NCBI RefSeq assembly: GCF_000512205.2 | Contig: NZ_CP006644.1 | Span: 5,284,501 to 5,348,500 of the forward strand | Direction: 5' to 3' | Source of the DNA: Sphingomonas sanxanigenens DSM 19645 = NX02 | Lineage (GTDB): Bacteria; Pseudomonadota; Alphaproteobacteria; Sphingomonadales; Sphingomonadaceae | DNA: 64,000 nucleotides | In this document: piece by piece, positions 27,275 to 34,900 of the stretch | Layout: every line of letters starts with the position of its first letter | How positions within the stretch are numbered: the stretch's first letter is position 1 | Notes under the pieces: generated by a model | The model's input: the letters and a program-made list of their open reading frames with translations, nothing else | Databases searched by the model: none | What the model was told of the DNA's origin: nothing | Position numbers and translations under genes: made by a program

Positions 27275-28072
27275 TCAGCGCCGCCGCGCGCCGCGCCGCA
27301 AGAGGCCCGGCGCCCAGCGCGCCGCGAAGCCGAGGCGGCGAGCGGTCTTGCCGACCAGAAGATGCACCTTGTTGCCTTCCGCCACGCGCCACACCGCCTC
27401 GGCGACCTGCTCCACGGGCGTGAACTCCAGCCCCTGCGCGCGGACCTTGTCGCGCGCGGTCGCATTGGAGCCGGCGACCCCGGCGTCGAGCAACGGCGTA
27501 TCGATGAAGCTCGGCATGATCGATCGCACCCGCACCCCGCGCGGGGCCCATTCGAGCTCGAGCGCCTCGGTCAGCCCGCGCACCGCGAATTTGGACGCGG
27601 CATAGACCGCCAGCCCCGGCATCCCGTAGATCCCGGCCGCCGAGCCGGTGTTGACGAGTGCCGAGCCCGGCGTCGCCGCGAGCAATGGAAAGCCGGCGCG
27701 CGCGCCATGGATCACCCCCGATATGTTGATCTGCACCAGCCGCTCGATCGCCTCCGGGCTGCTCGCATCGAGCGTGCCGGCCAGCGCGATGCCGGCATTG
27801 TTGAACAACAGGTCGAGCCGTCCGCCGGAGAGCGCGGTGAAAGCGGCGAGCGCGCGATCCCATTGCGCGGGCACGCGCACGTCCATCGCGTGGCAGCTGC
27901 ACGATCCATCGGGCAGCAGCGCCTCGGTTTCGGCCATGCCCCGTTCGTCGATGTCGCCCAGCCCCACCAGCCAGCCGCGCGCGGCGAAGAAGCGCGCGGT
28001 CGCGCGGCCGATGCCCGATCCGCCGCCGCTGATGAAGATCGCCCTGCGCGCGGTCGCTCCGCCTTCTGTCAT
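27275..28072 (-). CDS. SDR family oxidoreductase
   Basis: A 265-residue classical short-chain dehydrogenase. IFISGGGSGIGRATA is the cofactor loop, LFNNAGIA the NNAG motif, and YAASKF the catalytic YxxxK with the preceding Ser in NTGSAAGIYG. GDIDERG after strand 2 (Asp) suggests NAD preference. The C-terminal VHLLVGKTARRLGFAARWAP resembles SDRs acting on lipophilic substrates. GGAGG precedes the ATG at 28072. It is convergent with the HAD gene (6 bp). Confidence 0.9.
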   Translation of the reverse strand: MTEGGATARRAIFISGGGSGIGRATARFFAARGWLVGLGDIDERGMAETEALLPDGSCSCHAMDVRVPAQWDRALAAFTALSGGRLDLLFNNAGIALAGTLDASSPEAIERLVQINISGVIHGARAGFPLLAATPGSALVNTGSAAGIYGMPGLAVYAASKFAVRGLTEALELEWAPRGVRVRSIMPSFIDTPLLDAGVAGSNATARDKVRAQGLEFTPVEQVAEAVWRVAEGNKVHLLVGKTARRLGFAARWAPGLLRRGARRR

Positions 28073-28144
28073 TGCCTGCCCCCTCCTGACGAAGCCGGTC
28101 GATTGCGGCTTTCATGATTGATGCGGAGCGGGAATAAGGCGTCG

Positions 28145-28939
28145 ATGGCAGAGGCTGCAACCCATGGGCCCGAGGTCGCGTTCGACGGCGTCGGCAAGGC
28201 ATTCGGCGCGATCGCCGCTGTCGACGACGTCACCCTCACCATCGCCGCCGGCAGCTTCGTGGCGCTGGTCGGCGCCTCCGGATCGGGCAAGTCGACACTG
28301 CTCAAGACGATCAACCGCCTCGTCGAGCCCGATCGCGGCACGGTGTCGATCGACCGCCGGCCGGTGGGCGAAGGGCCGGCTTTCCGGCTGCGGCGGCGGA
28401 TCGGCTATGTCTTCCAGAATGTCGGGCTGTTCCCGCACATGAGCGTCGCCGAGAATATCGCGATCGGGCTGCGCATCGAAGGGCGGGCCGCAGCCGATGC
28501 GGAGATCGCAGCCGCGCTCGACCGCGTCGGGCTGGATGCGGCGATGGCGGCGCGGATGCCCGATCAGCTTTCCGGCGGCCAGCGCCAGCGCGTCGGCGTC
28601 GCGCGTGCGCTTGCCACCGCGCCCGGGCTGATGCTGATGGACGAACCGTTCGGCGCGCTCGATCCAGTCACGCGCGACCAGCTCGGCACCGTCTATCGCG
28701 CGCTGCACGAGCGGCTTCGCCTCACCACCATCCTCGTCACCCACGACATGGCGGAGGCGCTTCTGCTCGCCGATCGTGTGCTGGTGATGGCGCGCGGACG
28801 GATCGTCGCAGATGCGCTGCCCGCCGACCTGCTCGCCGGCCGTGCCGGTGCCGAGGCGGATGCGCTGGTCGCAGTGCCGCGTGCGCAAGCGGAACGGCTG
28901 CATGCGCTGCAGAATGAAGGCGCGGTCGGGCGTGGATAG
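28145..28939 (+). CDS. ABC transporter ATPase, glycine betaine/osmoprotectant (OpuCA/OsmV) type
   Basis: A 264-residue nucleotide-binding subunit. The Walker A is VGASGSGKST, Q-loop FQNVGLFPH, signature LSGGQRQRVG, Walker B LMLMDEPFGALD, and switch His LVTHDMAEA. KTINRLVEPDRGTV is typical of the OpuCA/ProV subfamily; a CBS domain is absent. The ATG at 28145 is chosen over a TTG/ATG at 28118/28121 as AAGG lies just before it. It overlaps the permease gene by 8 bp. Confidence 0.9.
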   Translation: MAEAATHGPEVAFDGVGKAFGAIAAVDDVTLTIAAGSFVALVGASGSGKSTLLKTINRLVEPDRGTVSIDRRPVGEGPAFRLRRRIGYVFQNVGLFPHMSVAENIAIGLRIEGRAAADAEIAAALDRVGLDAAMAARMPDQLSGGQRQRVGVARALATAPGLMLMDEPFGALDPVTRDQLGTVYRALHERLRLTTILVTHDMAEALLLADRVLVMARGRIVADALPADLLAGRAGAEADALVAVPRAQAERLHALQNEGAVGRG

Positions 28940-30473
28940 CCACATGGCGCTCGCACTCGACCGGCTGCCGCCCTTGCTGGCCGATCATGTGCTGCTGTGC
29001 GCCGCCGCGCTGGGGCTGGCGCTGCTGGTCAGCGTGCCGCTCGGCCTTGCCGCCGCGCACCGGCCGCGCTTTGCCGCGATCCTGCTCGGCATCGCCTCGG
29101 TCATTCAGACGATCCCCGGGCTGGCGCTGCTCGCACTCTTCTATCCGATCCTGCTCGCATTCTCCTCGGCGGTCGGCGGGGGCATACCCGCGCTTGGTTT
29201 TCTGCCCTCGCTGCTGGCGCTGTCGCTCTATGCGGTGCTGCCGATGCTGCGCAACATCGTCGCCGGCATCAACGGCATCGATCCGGCGCTGGTCGAGGCG
29301 GCGGACGGCGTGGGCATGACCGGGCGGCAGAAGCTGCTGCTCGTCGAGGCGCCACTGGCGGCGCCCGTGGTGATGGCCGGCATCCGCGTCGCCGCGGTGT
29401 GGACGATCGGCGCGGCGACGCTCTCCACCACCGTCGGCCAGCCGAGCCTGGGCGATCTCATCTTCAGCGGATTGCAGACGCAGGACTGGTCGACGGTGCT
29501 GGTCGGCTGCATCGCCGCGGCCCTGCTCGCGCTGCTGGTCGATACGTTGCTGGGGCTGATCGAGCATGCAATCGCGCGGCGGAAGCGCGGCCGGGCGCTG
29601 GTCGCGGCGGTGCTGATCCTCGTCGGCATCGGCTGGGCGGCAGCGCCGTTGCTGGCACCGCGGCAGGACAGCGTCGTCGTCGGCGCCAAGAATTTCTCCG
29701 AACAGTTCATCCTTGCACGGCTGATCGGCCAGCGGCTGGAGCGCGCCGGCTACCGCGTCACCTATCGGGAGGGGCTGGGCTCGGCGGTGGCGTTCAGCGC
29801 GCTCGCGGCGGGGGATGTCGACGTCTATGTCGATTATGGCGGCACGATCTGGACCGGGCCGATGAAGCGCAGCGACAATCCGCCGCGCGCGGCGATGCTG
29901 GCGGAGATCGGCCGCTGGAGCCGCGCCGAACATGGCGTCGGGCTGGTCGGGCCACTCGGCTTCGAAAATGCCTATGCACTGGCGGTGCGCGGCGCCGATG
30001 CGCGGCGGCTGGGGCTCGCCAGCATCGCCGATCTTGCCCGCGCCGCACCGAACATGACCCTGGGGGCCGACCTCGAGTTTCTCGACCGCACCGAATGGCG
30101 CGCGATCGAGCGTGCCTATGGCCTGCGCTTCCGCGCCCGCCGCGCCTATGCGCCCAGCTTCATGTACCGCGCGCTGGCGAGCCGCCAGGCGGACGTGATC
30201 TCGGCCTTCTCGTCGGATGGTCGCATCGCCGCCGATCGCCTCGTCGTGCTCGCCGATCCCCGCCGCGCGACGCCTGCCTACGACGCGATGATGCTGGTCT
30301 CCCCCGCCCATACCGACGATGCGCGCTTCCTGGCTGCCCTCCGGCCGCTGGTGGGCGCAGTTCCGGTAACGGCGATGCGCGAGGCGAATTATCGCGTCGA
30401 TCGAGACAGCGACAAGCAGACGCCGGAGGCGGCGGCGCGGTGGCTGGACGGGGAGATTGGCGGGGGGAAGTAG
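28932..30473 (+). CDS. fused permease and substrate-binding protein of an osmoprotectant-type ABC transporter
   Basis: A 513-residue fusion. Residues 1-210 hold about six membrane segments (HVLLCAAALGLALLVSVPLG, ILLGIASVIQTIPGLALL) with the permease EAA-like loop VEAADGVGMTGRQKLLLVEAP. After a further membrane segment (LVAAVLILVGIGWAAAPLL), residues from about 250 form an OpuCC/OsmF-type binding domain beginning VVVGAKNFSEQFILARLIG with YVDYGGTIW. The binding domain is thus tethered at the outer face of the membrane. The GTG at 28932 overlaps the ATPase stop; an ATG at 28944 is an alternative. The likely ligand is a quaternary ammonium or similar compound. Confidence 0.88.
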   Translation: MDSHMALALDRLPPLLADHVLLCAAALGLALLVSVPLGLAAAHRPRFAAILLGIASVIQTIPGLALLALFYPILLAFSSAVGGGIPALGFLPSLLALSLYAVLPMLRNIVAGINGIDPALVEAADGVGMTGRQKLLLVEAPLAAPVVMAGIRVAAVWTIGAATLSTTVGQPSLGDLIFSGLQTQDWSTVLVGCIAAALLALLVDTLLGLIEHAIARRKRGRALVAAVLILVGIGWAAAPLLAPRQDSVVVGAKNFSEQFILARLIGQRLERAGYRVTYREGLGSAVAFSALAAGDVDVYVDYGGTIWTGPMKRSDNPPRAAMLAEIGRWSRAEHGVGLVGPLGFENAYALAVRGADARRLGLASIADLARAAPNMTLGADLEFLDRTEWRAIERAYGLRFRARRAYAPSFMYRALASRQADVISAFSSDGRIAADRLVVLADPRRATPAYDAMMLVSPAHTDDARFLAALRPLVGAVPVTAMREANYRVDRDSDKQTPEAAARWLDGEIGGGK

Positions 30474-30495
30474 CGCTCGGGACGAAAGGAAGGAC

Positions 30496-30882
30496 TCACC
30501 CCCGGCGCAGGAGCATCGTCATCCGCGCCGTGGCGATCGGTGCGCCGGGGTCGTCCTGCCAGGCGCTGACATCGACATTGGCGATGCGCCGGCCGAGGCG
30601 GGAGACATGGCCGAGCGCATAGGTGATCTTCTCGCGGCCGCCCCGCAGATAATCGACGCTGACATTGACCGGCTTCACCGTCACGTCCGCCTCGTCCGCA
30701 AGCGAAGCGTGCAATGCCGCGAACGCCGCCATCTCCAGCAACCCGGCGATCGCGCCGCCATGGACGAAGCCGGGCCGGCCGAGCACCGCCTCTCCGAAGG
30801 GCATCGTCAACAGCGGCATTCCGTCGCGCAGCTCGGCGATGCTCAGCCCGAGCAGATCGGCATAGGGTGGCAGCGCCCTCAT
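30496..30882 (-). CDS. PaaI family thioesterase
   Basis: A 128-residue single-hotdog protein. GFVHGGAIAGLLEMAAFAA has the HGG(A) motif of PaaI thioesterases; VNVSVDYLRGGREKITYALG is the core beta-strand with the typical DYLR. It overlaps the upstream paralogue by 4 bp (ATGA), so the two are translated together and may form a heteromer. It probably hydrolyses acyl- or aryl-acyl-CoA; the substrate is unknown. Confidence 0.87.
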   Translation of the reverse strand: MRALPPYADLLGLSIAELRDGMPLLTMPFGEAVLGRPGFVHGGAIAGLLEMAAFAALHASLADEADVTVKPVNVSVDYLRGGREKITYALGHVSRLGRRIANVDVSAWQDDPGAPIATARMTMLLRRG

Positions 30883-31346
30883 CCCCGATCCTCCAGAAAC
30901 ATGAAGGTGCCCACGACATGGGCGATCGGATCGGCGGGATCGCCATCATGCGCCTGGCCGCGCACGAACGCGATCGAGCGGGTGACGCGATAGCATTGGC
31001 CACGGCCGATCACGGTGCGGTGCGGCGTCGCCGGGCGGAGATAGTCGACGCGCAGGTCGAGCGTCGCCTGCGGAATGAAGCGGTCGAGCTTCGCCCAGAT
31101 CGCCATGCTGGTGGCGGTATCCATCAAGGTCAGGATCGGCCCCGACGCGATGACGCCGGTGGCCGGCTCGCCCACCAGGTCGGGTTTCCAGTCGAAGGCG
31201 AGCTGCACCCAATCCGCGCCATGCGCGTCATAGCGGATGCCCACAGCCGCACCATGACCGTAGCGTCGCGTCATGCGCATGAAGGCTGCCGGATCGAAAG
31301 CGGATGGCAACGCGCCGCCGGCAGCGGCTTCGGTCGGTTCGGTCAT
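30879..31346 (-). CDS. PaaI family thioesterase, second member of a coupled pair
   Basis: A 155-residue hotdog protein. VIASGPILTLMDTATSMAIWA is the hotdog helix, with SGPILTLMD replacing the HGG motif of its neighbour. RVDYLRPATPHRTVIGRGQC is the matching beta-strand. The lack of the canonical HGG suggests either a variant active site or a non-catalytic partner. It starts divergently to nothing nearby and is 39 bp from the GGDEF gene stop, so co-transcription with it is possible. Confidence 0.85.
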   Translation of the reverse strand: MTEPTEAAAGGALPSAFDPAAFMRMTRRYGHGAAVGIRYDAHGADWVQLAFDWKPDLVGEPATGVIASGPILTLMDTATSMAIWAKLDRFIPQATLDLRVDYLRPATPHRTVIGRGQCYRVTRSIAFVRGQAHDGDPADPIAHVVGTFMFLEDRG

Positions 31347-31385
31347 GCCCCGGCCTTAGGCAGAGCGGGCCACGGCTCGCAAGCC

Positions 31386-32624
31386 TCAGCGCGCGGCGAC
31401 GCTCGATGCGGGGCCGGAATCGGCTTCGCGAACGGCACGGGCGCAGAAGGCGAACTGCGATTTGCCGCGCGCCTTCGCCTGGTACAGCGCCTCGTCCGCG
31501 CACACCGACAGCCCCTCCCAGCCGCTGCCGTGCACGGGCGCAATGGCGATGCCCACGCTCACGCCGATCATCAGCTGCGTGCCGCCCAGCTCGTAGGGCG
31601 CGCTCAGCTGCCGCAGCACGCGGCGGGCGAGCACCTCCGCCTCGTCGACATGCTGGATACGGCTTTGAAGGATCACGAACTCGTCGCCGCCCAGCCGCGC
31701 CACGGTATCGCTGTCTCGCACCAGCAGGTTCAATCGCTCCGCAACCTGCCGCAGCAGCGCATCGCCGGCGGGGTGGCCATAGCGATCGTTGACCGCCTTG
31801 AAGCCGTCGAGGTCGAGGAAATGGAGCGCCAGGAGGCATTCCTCCACAACCACCGCGCGCATCTCCTCCTTGAAGCGGTTGCGCAACAGCAGGCGGTTGG
31901 GAAGGCCGGTCAGCGCATCCTGCAGCGCCAGCAGCGACAGCTCGTGCTTCGTGCCCAGATGTTCGATCGTCGATCGATAGATATGGGCAATCGATTGCAC
32001 GCTGAGCCCGGTGACGACCAGCACCAGCACGCATTCGATCGCGAACAGTTCCGGATGAAGCCCGTCGGGATCGGGCAGTACCGCGTGAAACCCCAGCGCA
32101 ATGGCGATGGGCAGCGTCGCCAGCATCATGCTGGGCACGCAGATCGCGGGCCGGATCGCGATGCGCGAGACGATGCCGGCCCCGAAGGTGAACATCAGGC
32201 TGACGATGATCATGTGGACGATCGGTGCGTGGAACTGCAGCGCCCGCACCCCGAGTGCGCTCAGCAGCACCGCGGTGCCATGGCTGCCCAGCGCATAGAG
32301 CCATTCCCACTGCCGGATCTCTGCGATCGGAAGATCGTCGATGGCGTGGCGCCGAACCCGTGCGATCAGCCACAGCCGCCACAGGGTGATCAGCGCGATC
32401 GCCGCGCCGATCGCGCTGATCACCGGATCACGCCAGCTCCATGCCAGCAGCCCGGACACCACCAGCAGCAACGCGCCGAGCCCGGCGATCGGCAGCGCCA
32501 TCGTGAACAGCATCGCGACGAGATCCCGATAGACCGGCTCGGGCAGCGGCGTCGTCGCGCGCCATCCGCGCACGACGAGATCGCGCCGAAAACCGGCCAT
32601 CGCCCGCCTGATGAGTCCGACCAT
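31386..32624 (-). CDS. membrane-bound diguanylate cyclase (GGDEF)
   Basis: A 412-residue protein. About six N-terminal hydrophobic segments (residues 35-220) form a membrane sensor resembling no named domain. A GGDEF domain follows, starting at ALQDALTGLPNRLLLRNRF, with the substrate-binding DLDGFKAVNDRYGHPAGD, the active site RLGGDEFVIL intact, and no RxxD product-inhibition site preceding it (RIQ region after). It should make cyclic-di-GMP. The ATG at 32624 begins just before the first basic/hydrophobic stretch. It is divergent from the peptide cassette, with which it shares a 178-bp intergenic region. Confidence 0.9.
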   Translation of the reverse strand: MVGLIRRAMAGFRRDLVVRGWRATTPLPEPVYRDLVAMLFTMALPIAGLGALLLVVSGLLAWSWRDPVISAIGAAIALITLWRLWLIARVRRHAIDDLPIAEIRQWEWLYALGSHGTAVLLSALGVRALQFHAPIVHMIIVSLMFTFGAGIVSRIAIRPAICVPSMMLATLPIAIALGFHAVLPDPDGLHPELFAIECVLVLVVTGLSVQSIAHIYRSTIEHLGTKHELSLLALQDALTGLPNRLLLRNRFKEEMRAVVVEECLLALHFLDLDGFKAVNDRYGHPAGDALLRQVAERLNLLVRDSDTVARLGGDEFVILQSRIQHVDEAEVLARRVLRQLSAPYELGGTQLMIGVSVGIAIAPVHGSGWEGLSVCADEALYQAKARGKSQFAFCARAVREADSGPASSVAAR

Positions 32625-32729
32625 TGGCTGTGCGTTCCGCCTTACCGTGATCACAACTGTGCAACAGCCGTTCTGCGCCGTGCCGAAGGCTGCGGCAACG
32701 GCCGATAGATCCATTTGCGGCCAAGGACC

Positions 32730-32745
32730 GTTACAGCGATGTAAC
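32730..32745. promoter_or_regulatory. palindromic operator candidate ahead of the small-peptide cassette
   Basis: GTTACA-gcga-TGTAAC is a perfect 6-bp inverted repeat lying 57 bases before the peptide start, in the divergent gap between the GGDEF gene and the cassette. The rest of the gap holds no recognised element apart from a weak TTGCGG. The winged-helix regulator at the end of the cassette is one possible binder, though OmpR-type proteins usually bind direct repeats. Confidence 0.5.
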
Positions 32746-32802
32746 TCACGCTGCCCGCCCCACCGCCCATAGCTTCGCGATGCCCAGCAAAGGGAGGCAA
32801 GC

Positions 32803-32955
32803 ATGAGTGAAACGGTACAGATCGACCCCGCCGATATCGCCGATCTCGACAGCCGGATCGGCATCCACGGATCGCTGGTGAAGGCGGACGTGATCGACCC
32901 GATCTTCAACATCATCGTCGCGACCGGCCACGGCTGCGGCGACGGCAACGACTGA
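32803..32955 (+). CDS. small peptide, putative precursor of a modified (RiPP-like) peptide
   Basis: A 50-residue gene too small for most gene callers. AGGGAGG lies 6 bases before the ATG, a very strong ribosome-binding site. The first 35 residues are acidic and leader-like (MSETVQIDPADIADLDSR...), followed by a hydrophobic stretch IFNIIVAT and an unusual C-terminus GHGCGDGND with one Cys, one His and alternating Gly. There is no signal peptide or double-Gly site of the classical kind. It starts a run of four genes on one strand, 14 bp before the next. The layout looks like a precursor plus modifying enzymes, but no known precursor family was recognised. Confidence 0.75.
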   Translation: MSETVQIDPADIADLDSRIGIHGSLVKADVIDPIFNIIVATGHGCGDGND

Positions 32956-32969
32956 TCGGGAGACCGGCG

Positions 32970-33941
32970 ATGGCGGCGCCGACCAAGCCGGCGATCTTCG
33001 ATGATCGGGTGGCGCTGCTGCGGGCGCGGGAGAGGGCGGCAGACGTCTCCCGCGCCTGGCGCCTCCGCGACGATGTGGCGGCGATCGAGGCACGGATCGG
33101 GGCGGCCGCGGCATCGGGGGGTGTCGCGGTGCAGGACGCGCTGGTTGCGCTGTTCGGCGAGGGGGGTGCGAATGGCGGCTGGCTGCGGCCGATGCTCGGT
33201 GCGCTGGTCGCGGGGCTGCGCGCCGATCCGCTGTTCGCGCCGCCGCTGCTGGCGCTGGGCGACGAGATCCAGCGGGGGCTGTTGCTGATCCAGACGCCGG
33301 CGGCTTCGATCGCGATCGCGCGGATTTCCGCGGCTGCGCTGGCACGGCGCGGAGAGGGAGCCACGCACGCGGTCGTGCTGTCGGGCGCGCTCGGCGCGCT
33401 CCACATCGTCGAGCCCGGCGGGGCGAGGCTTCGCTGGTGGCGCGCCGAAGCCGCCGGAGCCGGCTTTTCCCAGGCCGCGCCGACACGCCTGCACGACATG
33501 GGCATCATGCCGCTCACCGCCGGCCAGACGGTGCGCGTCGACGGCCGCACGCAGGGCTACACGATCGAACCGCCGGCGCGCGACATGCTCATCCTGCGCG
33601 CCGCGGTGCATCTCGATCGCGCGCCGTTCCAGCGCGAATATGCCACCGCCGACGGCCGGCTGATCGCAGCGAGCGAGACCCGCGACGAAGCCTCGCGGAT
33701 GCGCATGCTTCTCACCATGCTGCGCAGCATCGGTTGCAGCACGGCGCGCGCCGCGTTCGAGGCGGCACTCGACGAGCCCGAGTTCGATCTCCGCTGGCAC
33801 GCGATGCGCGAATGGCTGCTGCTGGATCCGGAAACGGCGTTGCCGCGGCTGGCGCACCTCGCCGCCACCGATCCTCACCCGGAAGTCCGCGCGGCGGCAT
33901 CGTCGACACAGGGACGGATCGACCGACGGAGGGCCGCCTGA
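32970..33941 (+). CDS. protein of unknown function with HEAT-like C-terminus, peptide cassette
   Basis: A 323-residue protein that was not recognised. Residues 1-125 are helical and Ala/Arg-rich. Residues about 130-225 read as beta-rich (THAVVLSGALGALHIVEPG, DGRTQGYTIEPPARDMLILR, AAVHLDRAPF) and could be a cupin-like or other beta-sandwich domain. Residues 260-320 are helices of HEAT-repeat style (DLRWHAMREWLLLDPETALP, TDPHPEVRAAASS). GGGAG precedes the ATG by 8 bases. Its stop overlaps the next ATG (TGATG), so the two are translationally coupled. It might recognise or modify the peptide; that is inference only. Confidence 0.75.
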   Translation: MAAPTKPAIFDDRVALLRARERAADVSRAWRLRDDVAAIEARIGAAAASGGVAVQDALVALFGEGGANGGWLRPMLGALVAGLRADPLFAPPLLALGDEIQRGLLLIQTPAASIAIARISAAALARRGEGATHAVVLSGALGALHIVEPGGARLRWWRAEAAGAGFSQAAPTRLHDMGIMPLTAGQTVRVDGRTQGYTIEPPARDMLILRAAVHLDRAPFQREYATADGRLIAASETRDEASRMRMLLTMLRSIGCSTARAAFEAALDEPEFDLRWHAMREWLLLDPETALPRLAHLAATDPHPEVRAAASSTQGRIDRRRAA

Positions 33942-34828
33942 TGCCCCTTTCCATCGCCCCTGGCACCATCGCGCCGATCACGCTCGACGAGCTGGTCGAT
34001 CGGCTCGAACAGCCCGATTTCGATCCGCGTGACGAGGCATGCTTTGCCAGCTTCGGCCCCTGGCTCGCCGCGCTGGCGCGCAACCGCGATTTCCTCGGGC
34101 GGATGGCGGTCGACGAGATCAAGTCGCGGCTGACACGCCAGCAGGCGATCAACCGTTACTCCTCGCAGGTGATGATGTTGCACCGGCCGCGCAGCAGCTA
34201 TTTCATCCGCGCCAATTTCTGGCCGTCCGCAGGCGACACAGTGGTGCGCGACAGCGGCATTGCCCCCTTTTTCTACGGCGTGCCGCACGATCATAATTTC
34301 AGCTTCCTGACCGTCGGCTATGCCGGCCCCGGCTATTGGAGCGACTATTACGACTATGACCCGGGCAGCGTCGCCGGACGCGCCGGGGAGCCCGCCGCGT
34401 TGCGCTTCGTCGAACGCTCGCGCCTCGCCGAAGGACGGGTGCTGCTCTATCGTGCGCATCGCGACGTCCATGATCAGGCGCCCGCCGACGCCTTTTCGGT
34501 CTCGATCAACATCATGGAACTGAACGAGCGGCAGGTGTGGCGCGACCAGTTCCGTTTCGACGTCGTCAACGGTCGGATCGACGGCATCCTCAACACCGCG
34601 CCCGCCACCGCGCTGCTCGCGCTCGCCGCACATCTCGGCGGTGATGGCCGCGACCTGCTCGATCATGTCGCGGCGACGCATCCCAGCAGCCGGATGCGCG
34701 TCGCGGCGATCGAGGCGGTTGCGGCCTCCGAGGGCGATGCGGTCTGGCAGCGGTGGGCGGGGGATACATCCCGCCTCGTACGCGAAACCAGCCGCGCGTA
34801 TTGCGAACGGATTGATCCGATACGGTGA
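33941..34828 (+). CDS. cupin-like putative oxygenase with HEAT-like tail, peptide cassette
   Basis: A 295-residue protein of unknown function. Residues 85-190 have a cupin/JmjC-like strand order with FFYGVPHDHNFSFLTVGYAG (HxH at 116/118) and, about 55 residues later, LLYRAHRDVHDQAP (H173, H177) followed by SVSINIME. These could form a metal site as in small-molecule or peptide hydroxylases. The region between is very Tyr/Asp-rich (GYWSDYYDYDPG). The C-terminal 60 residues (ATHPSSRMRVAAIEAVAASE) resemble the HEAT-like end of the preceding protein. GGAGGG is 7 bases before the ATG. Family membership was not recognised. Confidence 0.75.
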   Translation: MPLSIAPGTIAPITLDELVDRLEQPDFDPRDEACFASFGPWLAALARNRDFLGRMAVDEIKSRLTRQQAINRYSSQVMMLHRPRSSYFIRANFWPSAGDTVVRDSGIAPFFYGVPHDHNFSFLTVGYAGPGYWSDYYDYDPGSVAGRAGEPAALRFVERSRLAEGRVLLYRAHRDVHDQAPADAFSVSINIMELNERQVWRDQFRFDVVNGRIDGILNTAPATALLALAAHLGGDGRDLLDHVAATHPSSRMRVAAIEAVAASEGDAVWQRWAGDTSRLVRETSRAYCERIDPIR

Positions 34829-34900
34829 CACTTCGGCTTCGCGCTTTCAGGCGCCGCAACCACCCTGCGCCGGTGCAGCGACGGGTGGAAAGCGGCCGGC

